DNA of 64,000 bases, taken from positions 2,728,001 to 2,792,000 of the forward strand of contig NC_063256.1 of NCBI RefSeq assembly GCF_019578655.1. The letters are read 5' to 3'. A program made the position numbers and the translations under genes. The DNA comes from Ricinus communis (taxonomy: Eukaryota > Streptophyta > Magnoliopsida > Malpighiales > Euphorbiaceae). Under the pieces are notes generated by a model, which saw nothing but the letters and a program-made list of their open reading frames with translations, ran no database searches and was not told the DNA's origin. Positions 1 through 12,974 of the stretch are shown here, in pieces (position 1 is the first letter of the stretch; every line of letters starts with the position of its first letter).

Positions 1-304
1 TATTGTGCATATTGTGTGTTTTGAGTTCATGCTTTTGCTCATGCATGGGTAATAGATTTACAATTCAACTTTAAAGGTTCCTTAACTGTTTAATCTACAT
101 TCATACATGTATTTTTGCATGTTGATACTTCAATGGTTTTTTGGACCTGTTGGCTTCTTTTTGTTATGTTGGTTTTACATCCCAAGTGAATTGTTGAAGC
201 ATTTCAGAGGAGCTACATATAGATGATGTTTTGCATCACATTTAAATTGTGGCGTAGACTGAAATGAATATGTGGAATCATATTTAGAATTATTCTTTTT
301 GCAG

Positions 305-2519
305 GTTGGTAGCAAGGGTGCAGAAGGGTATTGCGTAAATGTTCCATGGGGTCGTGGAGGAGTTGGTGACAGTGATTACATTTTTGCATTCCAGCATGTT
401 GTGCTACCGATAGGTTAATATCTGATGCTGTTATGTTATGCATCTGTTCTGATTACAGCAAGGGGTGGTTGTATGTGGTATGATTATTGGTATTGTGGCA
501 TAAAAGTTCAAGCTAACTCTTAAGTAGTCAGGCTTTCATCTGATTATTTTAAAACAAGAATGTTGAAGAAGTCCATGTGTCAATGTGGTAACCAACTGAT
601 CGTGATCATAGTTTATCGGTGGTTTTTCAAAGACATTGTATTTAAAAATCTCTTACCATAAATACTTGTGTCAGTTTTTTCTTCTGTTATTCCTTTTTCT
701 GTTTCTTGGTAAATCTATGTAAATGTTATTGTTCAATTCCCTGATGTTAAACTGCGATGGTCTTTTCAGCCCTGCGATTTTGCTCTCTGGTTAATGCCAA
801 TGGTCTGAATCCCCAGGATTCCAAGTGCTGGTGCTATGGGATTAGGACAATGTGACTGGAGTGGAAAAGAGACATTAGACAGTATAAATTTGTCATAAAC
901 TGTGTACTTCTTTTGTATATCAATATTTAAAGTTTGTGGAGTTGGTCTGTGGTAGTTGAGGTAGGTTGTAGGATGTCATAGTGATTTTAAGCGTATTTGT
1001 TCTTGATGGTACCATATTAGCTTTAACCAAGGGTTCATGTATTTGTTGTGGTATAATGCATTTTTATGCCCTCAGTGTGCTCCATGGGTAGGGGCTTTTT
1101 GCTGCGAATTTAGTCTTGGGTTTGGTTTGCAGTCAGTTTGGTTCTTAAAGCAAGTGTAATATTAATTGACTGTTTAATGGTGCTTGAATAATAATGATGC
1201 AGCTGCTGAGTTTGCTCCTGATTTTACTATCATATCAGCTGGATTTGATGCAGCAAGAGGTGATCCTCTGGGATGCTGTGATGTAAGGACTTTGCTTTTT
1301 GACTAACTGATTTGTTTCATTTCTTAATAGCTTATCATTTATGTAGTCATTGCTATTGCTGTGGTATTTGATTATTTCGCTGGTGTTCTCTTTTAAAATA
1401 TCCTATGACTCAATACCGTTTAACTTGAGCAGCTTTTGCAGCAATCCTGATAGGACAGTCGACTTTTATGCCACTTCTATTTTCGAAAGTTTTCATTCCA
1501 TTTTATGCTCTTATATCTTTTGTTATGTTTACATCTTAGCAATGCTGTTGCAGGTAACACCTGCTGGTTATGCACAGATGACAGATATGTTGTATAATCT
1601 GTGTGGTGGAAAGTTGCTTGTTATTCTTGAGGGCGGGTTTGATTACTTTTCTTCCTTTTTGTTTTGGCCCCTATATTCTTCAGGTTAATTTACCTATTTT
1701 CTTGTTGGTCAAGTCCTCATTGATATTAAACTTGTTTGCTGCAGCTACAATTTACGTTCAATTTCATCTTCTGCTACTGCGGTGATTAAGGTAAATGTTA
1801 AAAGTTTTGATATGCTCAAAATCATTAGAGTTAACATCCTGTAGAGCAGCGGTAAACGCTCTGCAGTTCTGCTCCTCTTTTCTCAGTTTGAAACATATAG
1901 GAATTAGAAAATTGGAACTGTCTTGGCTTGATGGATGTTTTGAGAAAATTTGACTTTTACTGTATCAAATTTGCAATGAATACAAGTATTCTCATAGACT
2001 CTTGCTGCCTATTTCTTCTTGGCTTGGCTTTTGTCAACATAGGTATTGCTGGGTGAAGAAGGTACTACATGTGAATTGGGCAACATTGTCCCTTCCAAAG
2101 CTGGCCTGCAAACTGTTCTGGAAGTCCTGAAGATTCAAATGAACTTTTGGCCATCTCTAGGGTCTATCTTTGAAAAATTGCAGTTGCAGTGGGTACCATC
2201 CTGTTTGCAGAGTAAAAGTAGGTTTGCTGTCTTTTTGCGAAGTTCATTGTTTAGTTACATGGTGATGGTTGAAACTTCTGCATGTCTTACTCAATCCCAT
2301 CCTTTGAGCGCTTTTCAAATGTAACCGAAGAAATGAAATTGATCTGCAGTTCAGAAAAATTGATTATGTCTCTAATCAACCATTGTTTATTTACTGGCAG
2401 AAGAACAGGTTAAAAAGAGACGCAGGATTGATGCGCCAGTGTGGTGGAAATGGGGAAGAAAGAGTTTATTGTATCATTTTCTTAGTAGGCATCATCATGA
2501 AAGACGAAAGGGACACTGA
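305..2519 (+). CDS. HDA15: Histone deacetylase, HDA15-like class II (3' part, six coding exons)
   Basis: Zn-dependent lysine deacetylase of the plant RPD3/HDA1 class II group, acting on chromatin. Visible exons are 305-413, 1203-1282, 1554-1636, 1745-1790, 2043-2217 and 2401-2519 (stop TGA 2517-2519); all phases join, giving 203 C-terminal residues. Seen in order: a stretch ending [10 protein letters not shown], then [14 protein letters not shown], whose GFDA Asp is the third zinc ligand in this family, then LEGGYNL with the catalytic Tyr, created across the 1636/1745 splice. The basic C-terminus ([17 protein letters not shown]) is typical of HDA15 rather than HDA5/18. The 5' exons, including the catalytic His pair and any N-terminal zinc finger, lie outside the window. 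Bases 1-304 are intron sequence with no coding signal. The gene is convergent with the MYB gene. Confidence 0.93.
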
Positions 2520-3311
2520 TTGAATCAATCTTCTATTCATCCATCCTTATCTTGGCAATTTTTGTATATCAGGATTTCCAATGTAACTCGTTTAGGGCGA
2601 CTGCTGTCTCACTTGTACTTGTGGTTTTTATGTCACGTAGGTCTGAGAACCAACAGTTTCTTCTGTCAGCTTTTCCTTGATCACTTAGAATTTGCACAGT
2701 ATTTTTTAAACAATGCCTTCATTTTCTCTTAAACTTTTTTTTTTACGAGACTGAAATATTGTGAAGGCAGTGGTTGCATGTCAGATCGACGAAAGCACCA
2801 AATTGCAATTACTTAATGCAAGTGCCAAGACCGTCGTATCTACTGCATAATGTTGCTGTCCCTGATTGCAACTGTGCTTGAAATAACTAGGTCATTTATA
2901 CAGGCGATGGATGGTAAATGCCCATGAGAGCTGTAAATGTTTACACTCCGATTGGTAGGTTCTGCGAAAGATAGGATATTTTCACATGATAGTTAATATT
3001 TAGTAAATCGTTAAAAATATGAGTTCTCAATTTGTAACTGAAAAGTTTCTAAGAGTTTAAAGGAACAGCAGATAACAATTTCATAGAAGCTGAGAAATAG
3101 AGATTGGGATTGGCCAGTCGTTTCTTATTCTGTTGCATATGCTAAATAGTTTAGATTAGTATAAATACATATCTGAGTGACAAATTTATCATCTAGTATA
3201 GAATCTGACCGAGGGAATTACATGCTTATTCTATTGTTACTCTTCATCAATAAATCTCTACTATAATACTCAGCAAAAAAAATGTCTCTTTTGGAGCTAA
3301 TGAATACATCA
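2520..3311. other. HDA15 3' UTR and convergent intergenic spacer
   Basis: No coding signal. The first few hundred bases should be the 3' UTR of the deacetylase and the last part the 3' UTR of the MYB gene on the other strand. No repeat or RNA gene recognised. Confidence 0.6.
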
Positions 3312-4417
3312 CTATTGGTGCATCGTCTGTGGTGGTGGCATTGGATAAGCAACAGGAAGAACATAAGGAGGATGTGGATGGTGTCCAGGAGGAGGAAGCA
3401 TAACAGGAGTTCCAACAGCTGATGCCATATGACCTGGAGGAGCAGCAACCGGATGCCCGACTGGTGCACCGTACATGCCTATACTAGGCATATGGTGTTG
3501 AGCCCTATGCTTCACTGCAGATCCCATAGCAGGAGCACCAGCTGCTGGGTTTGTGTTACCTTGTTGTCCTGTAATTGGTGCTTGATGTGAAGATACTTCT
3601 CCATTATTCACACTAGTAATGTCATGGATGCTAGACCTCCTCCTATCTCTATTCATTGAGTTCAGTCGAATGAAGTATTTCTGAGCATGACTGGCCACTT
3701 GTGTTGGAGTTCTTGATAGAACAAAGTTCCTTGATATGCTTCTCCAATCCCCTTTGCCAAACTTGTCAAGACCAAGTAGAAACAACCTGTCCAAAAAAAA
3801 AAAAAAAAGGAAAAGATTTAGGCCTGCGTCAACTACCCTTTTCAGAGTCGATATGTACTTTCACAGAGAAATATATAAATCCTGCTTCATTTTACTGTTT
3901 CTTGATCAGATTTGTTCTAGTGAAAGTAGTTTGTAACCTAAGCAATAAGTTGACCTTTGTAGAACTTGGTGCTAAGAGAAAGCGTCATGTAACTATACCT
4001 ATGCTCTTCTTCTGTCCATGGAATACCTTTTCTTCTTTCTTGGTCTGCCCTGGATCCTCCTTTTCCTCCATGTCCTGAAGAGTTAGGTCCTAATCCCATA
4101 AACCCACTTCCGAAACCACAATTCAATCTTTTATCTGTAGTCACTGCGCCAGAAAATCCGTGAGAATCTTTAGACGATGAAGATGTTGTTTCTTCTCCTA
4201 CATAATTAGGAAGTGGTACATTTCCTGCCTCTATAGCATCAACATCCTCTACTAGTAATCGATAGTGTTGTTTCAGTTCTTCAATATTTCTACTAGGTAC
4301 CATTGAAGCTATCTTTTCCCATTGCTCTTCGGAATCATCCTCAATCCAGTGAGTAGCAATTGCATTTTCAAAAGCTATATCTTCTTCTCTGCTCCAAGTA
4401 ATTGTTGCACTTTCCAT
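3312..4417 (-). CDS. DIVARICATA/SRM1-type MYB (two SANT/MYB repeats, SHAQKYF)
   Basis: Nuclear DNA-binding transcription factor of the two-repeat MYB-related group (DIVARICATA, SRM1/At5g08520 type). Exon 1 is 4417-3999 and exon 2 is 3786-3312, joined through a split Arg codon (AG|G) with canonical GTATAG and ACAG borders; the product is 297 residues. Residues 6-60 hold the N-terminal SANT-like repeat ([14 protein letters not shown]). Residues about 131-180 hold the second repeat, with the diagnostic SHAQKYF at 172-178, which binds I-box/GATA-type sites in this family. The C-terminus is rich in Pro, Gly, His and Met ([11 protein letters not shown]) and probably disordered. The ATG at 4417 is preceded by a pyrimidine/A-rich leader. 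Family is secure; the exact orthologue is not. Confidence 0.93.
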
Positions 4418-5657
4418 GATGGGTTTGGTTCAAAAATGATAGCCTTTTAGTTAGTTTCTTTTCTTTTCTATCCTTTTTTTTTTTTTTTCTCTTTTGTGAA
4501 AGGAAAATAAGAGCTTTCAGTTCAATGAATCAAAATGGAATGATAATAGTGAAGAAAGAATGTTTAATGGGTGGTGCATTCAAATCTTCTTGTTATGTGG
4601 GCCTGTTTCTGCATTAGAAAAAAGAAAAAAGAAAATAAAAATCAAAGAAATAAAGAAAAAGGGTGCGCAGGTTAAAGAAGATGGGAGGGACATATGGGTG
4701 TGTAGGATAAGGGAGTGAGGTAGGGCATCAAAACTATCAATTGAAGAGGACCACTTTGTATGATTTGTATGGGTAATTTGTCATGTTCATTTCATACTAT
4801 CTAACAATTATATACAAAGAAAGAAAGAAAATCCTTTCTCTTTCTCTAGTGTCTTGGCCTGGTGTTAAACCCTTTCTTTTCTTTTTCTCTTTTTCTGACT
4901 TATAGTGATGCATTTTGCAATGATGAAGGGTGTAAAATTAGGGAGGAAATGTCCAAAAGAATCTGTAAACTAGCAAGACAAATGCTGCCTCTGCCCACAC
5001 TCTTCTCCCTTTCATCCTTAACGCGCCACTAACTCCAATTTTAGACCTTACCCCAGCTTCGTTCTTTAATCTTTCATCGCATTTCTTTCATCAATTATTG
5101 ACTTTTCCAACATTTTCTCTCATTTTCTTTTCTTTTCTTTTCTTTTCTTTCCATCATTCAGTTATACAATATCTTACCAGAATATGTCTTGTATATACAT
5201 TTTATATTATTTTTTTCATTTATATTGTATTATTGAGTCAGCTTTTATATAGTTCTACACTAATAAAAAATATAAATTATTCATGAAAATATTGCAGGTT
5301 TTTCATTTAGATAACAATAATTTGAACTCAGGTAGTTGAGGAGGCGATTTTTGAATAAGCACAACAATAATTGATACCATTGAAAGGGATTGTTTTAATC
5401 AAAGAAAAGGATATGGACAAGATCTTATATTTTAACCCAAATACAGTTTAATTACTCGCTTTTCTTGTTTTAATTAAAATTTAAAATCTTTGATAGTGAT
5501 TTTTATTTTAAAAATATTATTTATATAATTACAAACACTTTTAGGTATAATAAAGAATTTTGTTTAAGTCTAATATAATTTATCATTCATAGACGTTGAT
5601 AAAATCTTTCTATTTAGCACCCCTTAGAATGACATAATTTTAAAGTTAAGGGCGAGG

Positions 5658-5768
5658 TTTAAACGAGAAAAGACTTACGGTGGATACCTAGGCACCCAAA
5701 GACAAGGAAGGGCATAGCAAGCGACGAAATGTTTCAGGGAGTTGAAAATAAATATAGATCCGGAAATT
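5658..5768 (+). pseudogene. rrn23: Nuclear plastid DNA fragment (NUPT): 5' end of plastid 23S rRNA
   Basis: About 110 bases align by eye with the start of plastid 23S rRNA: the conserved blocks CTTACGGTGGATACCTAGGC, CGACGAAATG, GGGAGTTGAAAATAA and ATAGATCCGGA occur in the right order and spacing. It begins at the normal 5' end region of the rRNA and stops where ordinary AT-rich DNA resumes. Most differences from the plastid sequence as I know it are G to A or C to T, the expected decay of methylated nuclear copies. It is not a functional rRNA gene. A mitochondrial or bacterial source is less likely because the blocks are plastid-type. Confidence 0.85.
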
Positions 5769-6693
5769 AATTTAAATATTATAATAAAAAATTTGACATA
5801 TAAAAAAAAATGGAATAAAGATATTCCAAATGTTTTCAGAATCATTAACCTAAAGTTAACATATATTTAATTTGGTCATATTAAGAATATAACATATTGA
5901 GGAGGAATATATAGGAAGAACAAATTCCAACATTAAAATTTTACCTTGACTCTCAAATTGGAGCTCATGGGGTCCATATATTGCCTTCTTCATGGAGTTG
6001 GTAGCCAATCTTCTTCAAATTGATTTATCTCACTGATAATCTTCTTCAAAAAAGAGTGTTCTTAAGTTGGTCCAGAGTATACCATTTATGAACTTTTAAC
6101 ATTTAAGTGTTAAGTGTTAGGTACAAAAAACCTTTGAATTAAACTCTTTTTTCAGATTAAATTGAATTGTTTTAAAAGCGTTAAGTGGTTAATTGAGAAA
6201 ATATAAACATTGGATGATTTGTTACAGTTTAGGGTAAAGATTTCTTGAAAAAGCCCTTTTGGCATTAATCAAAGATTGGATTGATAATGAAGTGATAATC
6301 ACGCGCTGGAAAGGGATGGGAAGAGAGTAGATTTGTGCATGGAATGAAATTTAGTTTTGTTTTGGGGTTGGATTGAGGACGTGGCCTAATATACATTGCT
6401 AGTTTTGGCTAAAATGCGCCACATATCAACGCTTGGCTTCTTCTGCTCTCTTCCTTTCTTTTCTGCAGATGTTTTTTGTATTATTGAATTTATTTGACTT
6501 GCTTTCCCACAAAGTAGAAAAATGATTTGTTACTAATAAATTTCAATGAGATGATTGAAACCAAATTCTTGTCTGTGTAAGCAATTTCATACTTGTTCTT
6601 GTTTAAGTTCAATTCGATACTTCCATTAAAAAATCAGACGCCTAAAGTCATCTCAGTACACTACTAAGGCACGGGATCTAAGAAAATTATACC

Positions 6694-6723
6694 TAATACT
6701 AATACTAATACTAATACTAATAC
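6694..6723. repeat. Hexanucleotide microsatellite (TAATAC)n
   Basis: Five uninterrupted copies of a TAATAC unit in intergenic DNA. Confidence 0.9.
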
Positions 6724-7704
6724 AGAAAGAGAGTGATGTTTTCCCATAATTTCCTTCTGGAATAACTAATTAACATTTGCAGCAATAAGATTTCTCTAAG
6801 AAAAGGTTTTGTGAATCAAAAAGCTAGGCATCCCATTCTCAAAAGGTTAAGAATCCTGACATGTTCTACTGTTGTTTTCCCCATAAGATTACAAGTGACA
6901 CTGTTAGTCCAAGATTGGTATTTCAAGTCTTCAATTATTTTTTTGTTTTATAATTGTAGCCCTCTCATATTAAAGGTAAACATTGCTCTAACCCAAGAAA
7001 TGCAATGCTCTCTCTCATCATATAAGCATCATCAGTCGTGAAAAAGAAGTTTATCAAATTATAAAAAGAGATAGGGAGATGGGGACCTAAAGCAGTCTAC
7101 TAATGAAACAGGAAGGTGAGATATTATGAAGACATGATACATCAGAAAGTTTTCAGTGGCATCAGCCTCAACCATCACTCTCATTTTGAAATTTGACAGT
7201 TTATACAAGTGATAAGCCTGCACTATTTGTCCAATCTAATACGAATCTTCCTCTCCTCATCAGTTTAGAAATCTCAGTTTTTCAACAGAAATAACAGACA
7301 GTCCATGCCATCCAAAATTTGACATTAGATTCTGGAGTACGCAGCACCAAAATCTACCTATTCATCTTTTTGGCTTGAGTAAGTAATATCTGATTTCCTT
7401 GAGGTTCTTAAGCAAACCAAAAGACTTGCACAAAAAATAAAATTAAATGTCCACAAATGCATATTGACCAAAATATATGGAAAGACTAAAAATGTGTTGG
7501 AACTACAAAATCTACAGGTGGAAATTTGCCCCCGGTGATTATACACATTGACAGCTTAACAGACTGTAATTCAGAAGAACAACATTAATCCTCACAAGTT
7601 TCGAGCAGTCCAATCTGTTTGTTGGGATTGCAAAATAGAGGCAGTCAAGTGCTCTTGGATTAGCGCTCTTGGCGGAGGGCATATACCATTTATCATTCTG
7701 TCAT

Positions 7705-7787
7705 CTGGGGAAACAGGGAAAATGTTCAGCAAATCAGATGAAACTAATCAGTTAGACTCGAATATCACATGTTTATGTTAGTCTCAC
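7705..7787 (-). other. Predicted 3' UTR intron of the DENN gene
   Basis: On the minus strand a donor (TTCG|GTGAGA) lies 113 nt past the stop codon, followed by a branch-like CTAAC, a pyrimidine tract and CCCCAG. The 83-nt interval has canonical borders. No transcript evidence is available here, so it is an inference from splice signals. Confidence 0.5.
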
Positions 7788-7900
7788 CGAACAGAAGAAT
7801 TAAGCCCAAAATGGAGAAATTATCTCCAGTCCTGTCACTGGGTACAACAGTTACAAATGCCATCCTCTAGCAACGTGATCAAGTTCTCGTGCTTTGCATA

Positions 7901-10900
7901 CTATCTGGGTGAATTAGAAGGTACAGCTCCAATTTTTAAGGTTGGGTGGCCTGGAAGTTTTAATGGTTGTGGACTTCCTTGTAGAAGGGCTGCTCTTTCT
8001 GGGTTCATAAGCAGAAGCTGCTGCATGTCTTTGGGAAGAATATTGAACACTGCCCGGAGATCTTTCTTCAGTTTCAGGCAAGTTGCCGCAGAGTCTGCAT
8101 TAGCCCTTTCAGACTGTTGGAGCTGAAGATTGCAATTATGAAAAGATAAAAAATTTCACCACATCCATTCTAATAATACATATAACTGATCATTTATGAA
8201 GGCATCAGCATGCATGAATTAAGAATGAAATCTGCAAACATACTTAACACGTGTAGTTCAAATGGCACAATAATTCTGATCATTGAGTTTATACTGCTGG
8301 TCTGGATTCTACAAATGAGTGGGGACCATGTGTAAGTACAGAGAAATAAGCAAGCAATCTCAACTACTTGTGGTCTAGACAAGTACCAAATACCAAAAAA
8401 TAGTACCAAAACACTTCAGACTTAAAATTATTGCTGCTGGTCGTTAACAAATCTTAAACATTAGGTCATACTGGCCACTTCAGTACACTTTTGACTTGTT
8501 GTCATGTCAATACCAACACATAAGCTGCATGATTTGTAGGAGACGAAGCTTTGCCAGGATAAAAAGTAACTTAATGCCTACCATCATCATCACTTGGACT
8601 TCTGCTGATTTCCTTCAAGTATATAACATATCACTTGCTGTCATAGGAAGTTCACTATTTCCCATTCAATTACATTTAAGTGGAAAATGCTTTCATCCTC
8701 AACATCAAAATATCTGAAAGAAATTCAGCGCAATAGTTCTTCTAGATGCTTCTGTCTTTAGCCCTTCTTCAAATTAGTAATCCAATATTGATAAGTAAAA
8801 CTACTTTGCACCAATAAACTTTTACCAGATATCAAATTTTAGGATTATAAAGTGTGAAACCAACTATGCATGAAGAAAACTTTTTCTAGTGCTAAGAGTT
8901 AGGATTGTCTTTCTTTTACCACTTCTCCTGATCTGGAATATGCATTAACCAACCAAAGATGCCATACTACCATTTGACTTTTAACATGTGATACACCAAT
9001 TGCTAAGGACCACTTGACAAAGTCACAAAAAGATTCGACACGCAACCCAATGAATATAAAAAGAAGAGCCACTAATAATACTTCAAATAAAAGATCAAAC
9101 TTCTCTGAAGTTTTTCCAGCACCATTCAAAGCCCTGACTCAAAATTATTCACAGATTCACCATAGGGATAGCATCCATCATCTTTGGTGTCTGTTTCTCC
9201 AATGAGAACCCATCAAGCACTAAGCTCCATCCATCCCTATATTTTCTGCATGTGCAACAATTTGTGTGAGGTGCTGCCTCAGAAAACGGACATCTCAATG
9301 ATAGAGCTCTCTTCCAAGGGGCACATAATTTTGCTAGTCCAGATTACCACTTGATGCGATCTATCATCCTAATCACAATTTCAATTGCAGAAAATTCCCA
9401 AAAGGTCACATTTTTATGATCATAGGAAAACCTATTTCAATTCACTTCCTTGAGCAATAGAACCTAAGAACTTTGCCCAAATGCCTAAAATACTCAGTAA
9501 TAACAAGACCAAACTAAGAAGACGTAAACAGTAACAAAGAAATTAAAACTCAGCTACTGCTCATTGAGACTTTGCTAGGGTGAAGCTTTTCCTATGCAGA
9601 TCCAGTGAAAATAACAGTTAGTGGACCGAGCAAAATGAGTATTAGATTTACTACAAATTCCACCTAAAATTTCAAATAGAGAGAGATTACTAAAAGTTAT
9701 GCTTAATCTTATTACTGGAAGATTAATCTTATCCTTATCCCAATTATGCTTGTCTTCCACATATAATTTCAAAAAGTCTAAACTATTTAAATTAATACTC
9801 CAATTAATAACCTTATATATTGAATAAAATTTGATATTATATATTGAATAAAATTTGATAAAACCAACTGCATTCTATAGGCATGATTTATTATTTCTGT
9901 TATCTCAAAATTAATATAAACATCAGAAAAAGAATTAATTGATATCGAATATATACCTTGGAGTAGCTTATGAGCTAAAGTAGAAGTGAGAATTGAAATG
10001 TCAATAATAGAAACATGAGTGGAGGGCACCTAATTTACCATCATTGCATTTTCTTTTGTAGATGTCCACCAAGGTCATTGGTAGCTACAAACAATATATA
10101 TATATATATATATTACTAAATTAGTATGAAGAAGACTTTCTAATTACCTAGAATTATAAAATGGCATTAGCAAATATACATGAAATATTTCTTTTAAGAT
10201 AGATGTTTTATAAATTAATAACCTCCACTAGTTACAAAATTACTGTGCAACAGCTTGTATTAATTTAAAAAGGTCAGATTGTAATCATACAATTTTAATG
10301 AATCATAAAGGTCATATTAAGAATTCATAAAGGTAAAGTATTAGAGTCTGGGTTCTCTACAGGCATGATTCCTCAGTAATTCCATAATGCCAGTAAGTCA
10401 TGAACACATTCAAAATAGAGTAGGCATAATTAGCGAGATGCAATTAATTTACTCCACCCAGATTTTCCCTTAATATTCACTGGTCTCAAGAAAAAATGAG
10501 TTGCTAATTTTTAATATACCATATTAGATTGCAAGCAGGAAGATTGGAACAGACTGTATGATAAACAAACGCATAAATCATCGAATATGTAGAACTACCA
10601 CAAAATAGTATCAAATTGTAAAAGACATTGTTCTTCATTCCCTTGTATAACATTTTATCATCACAGGTAATTCATTTATATGAATATGAATAGATATATC
10701 AATCATCACAACAACATTGAAAACATAATTCAAATCATCCTTTGGCCTCTCCTATAAGTAGGATATAGCTGCCCTTGTCATGATTCAGAAACTCACATGA
10801 TATATTATCTCAGAGATAATGGTAACTCAAAGTTAGAAAGTATTAGAAGTTATAAATGCCTTTATTTAAATCCTTGCAACTATGGGAAAAAAAGTTGTTA

Positions 10901-12972
10901 AAAGAAGTTTGGAGATTCATAAGATTTAAGCAAAAATAGGAGCAGATGTTAAATTATTAGGCCAATTTATTACACACACATGTAAAGAGGTAAAAAAAGA
11001 GAGAAAAATTAGTTACCTGAATTTCCCCATTGAGATGCCTCTCAATTGCATTGAAGGAATCGACAACCTCCAATTCAGACATTTTAAATATGAACAGTTG
11101 TATGTCAGTCTTCATTCTTGCTTGCTTCCATAGTCTATGTTGTTCTTGTTCAGCAACAGTGCGCCTTCTTCGGAACCAAGGCAAAAAGTTGGGTCCTTTC
11201 AGAAAGCGCCTGAAAATTGATGAGAAGAAAACTTGATAACAAGTATTGGCCCACAGAAACCAGAAGCATTTGAGCAGATTGAAAAAACAACAAAAGAAGA
11301 GGAAGAAGAAGAAATAGAAAAAAGATTAATATGCAGACGTAATAGCATTTAACACTAATTACTTGTATAAGTCCAGCCAATTAGATCTCATCCGCTTTGA
11401 TAAGAACTTCCCCACACCTCTTGCTGATAAGCTCGCCAAGAATTCATCAGTGTTAAATGGAGGGAGAGGGGGAGGATCAACAAATGGAGAAGATCCTTCA
11501 AAAGGTGTGGTTGCTCTAAAATATGGGCCAAAAGGAGCTAAAAAGTTTGTGGTAAGCTCCAAGAAATGCCGTCGCAATATTTCATTATTAACAACAGACA
11601 TTGACTCCTCAACCCTGGGAGACATCCCAACATCAATGAGTCGATTCAAAATAGAAGTGTCCGGCTTGGTTGTTGCAGCATAAGTGCTCCAAATGGCTTC
11701 CTTATGTTCTGTCATAAGGCAAAGAGGACCATCTCTTCTTAGCTTAACAGCATTCAATAAACTTGCAGGAGAAAATTTTTTCAAAGAAAGCTGCTGAAGA
11801 CCCAGTCCTTCTGGTCTTCCAGGAATTCTACCAGTAGACCTGTTTGAGAAGGGAAGCCGATTTGAATTTGAAGCAGGGCTGCCAACTGAAACAATGTGGG
11901 GAATATTACGAAGTGATTTGAGGAAAAATAAATTTGTCACTCCCAAAACCATTGGAGGGAAAGAGTTTCCTTCTTGAAGTGAATTCAAGTAAGCAAATTC
12001 TGGGTCATGGATGGTGAAATATGGCCTAAAATCAACACTACATAATAGCGGTGCAACCAAACTTACAAGACTTGCAACCGCCTCACTGCACTGGGGAGGT
12101 GTGGGTCCTATGATAAGAATAGGTTCACCAATAAGCAACAATTCCCATAACACCCAAAGTTGCAATAATATCCCCCTGAAGCTGCCAAAAATATCTGAAT
12201 CATGAAACAGACCCTGAGGGATTGACTGATTTGTTGGAAGAAAAGGAGCTATAGAGGAAGCAGACTCTTCAAACATTCCATTTTCCAAAGGCAAGCTATG
12301 AGCAGGTGGTAAGTTAACCTTAAGCATGGCATTCCCAATAGGAAGCTCCATTAGCTTACCAGGTAGAGGAGCAGGCCACATTGACACATAAGCAGCAATA
12401 TGTTCAAGAGCTTTCTTTCCTATGTCAAAGTATAACGGACCCATGATTTGTAACAAAGGTCTAAACACACTAGAGTATGGATCATGAGATAAAATCACCA
12501 CAGATTTTTGTTCCCCACCTCGCTTTAGCCTCTCATCATGTCTCTGTCTATTAAACACGTAACCATACAAGAATTTAAAATTTTTGTCATTTTTACCAGA
12601 GTTTGATCTTTGAGTAACCTTCTCTTCTATGGACTTTGAAGATACTTCATTACTATCAACTTCTATTATTTCAGACGTAGTCACATTTTTTTCTTCAGAA
12701 CCTTTCCGTCTCCGAATACGGAAAAAGAATATGCAATCATGAATACTCGATCGATTTTGTTGCTGAGAAACAGAATCTGGAAACGAACTAAACGCTACAT
12801 CTAGTTCCTCTTCATTAGAGAGAATACCAGGTGGGTAACACTCTTCAATTAGCTGACCTTGCTCTAAGTCAAATCTAATAGCACAGAAAGCAACCACCCA
12901 TTGCTGCAGAGATTCTGGATCAGGTTTTAAATCAAGCTCTGGCTTAACAGAAAATGAAGGTGATCGACTCAT
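7901..12972 (-). CDS. DENN domain protein, DENND6/AVL9-like (At5g35560 type)
   Basis: Predicted Rab guanine-nucleotide exchange factor of the DENN family (animal DENND6 acts in endosome recycling; the plant role is inferred). Exons: 12972-11363, 11209-11017, 8122-7901, joined in correct phase to 674 residues, stop TAG 7903-7901. The N-terminus reads MSRSPSFSVKPELDL, then WVVAFCAIRFDLEQGQ and ECYPPG (uDENN); the middle has GILLQLWVLWELLLIGEPIL and GPTPPQCSEAVASLVSL (cDENN); the end is a Lys/Leu-rich helix around LKKDLRAVFNILPKDMQQLL (dDENN). An in-frame ATG six codons upstream (12990) is probably intronic, because a good acceptor (GTTGTAG) lies two bases before the 12972 ATG. Intron 2 is 2.9 kb with a perfect 24-bp tandem repeat and a TA tract. 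A predicted 3' UTR intron follows the stop. Confidence 0.92.
9813..9860. repeat. Perfect 24-bp tandem duplication in DENN intron 2
   Basis: Two identical 24-bp units, 9813-9836 and 9837-9860. A TA microsatellite lies nearby at 10093-10113 in the same intron. Confidence 0.9.
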
Positions 12973-12974
12973 TT

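Larger units (their letters stand above)
4418..7560. other. Intergenic region, AT-rich with microsatellites
   Basis: No gene recognised. The first 100-500 bases should be the MYB promoter and 5' UTR. Contents seen: a (TTTTC)n tract at 5121-5151, a plastid rRNA-derived fragment at 5658-5768 (separate entry), and a hexanucleotide repeat (TAATAC, about five units) at 6694-6723. Short open frames here are AT-rich and lack family signatures. Confidence 0.7.

Noticed and set aside
3701..4078. Plus-strand frame across the MYB gene
   Set aside because: It is antisense to two conserved MYB exons and crosses the intron.
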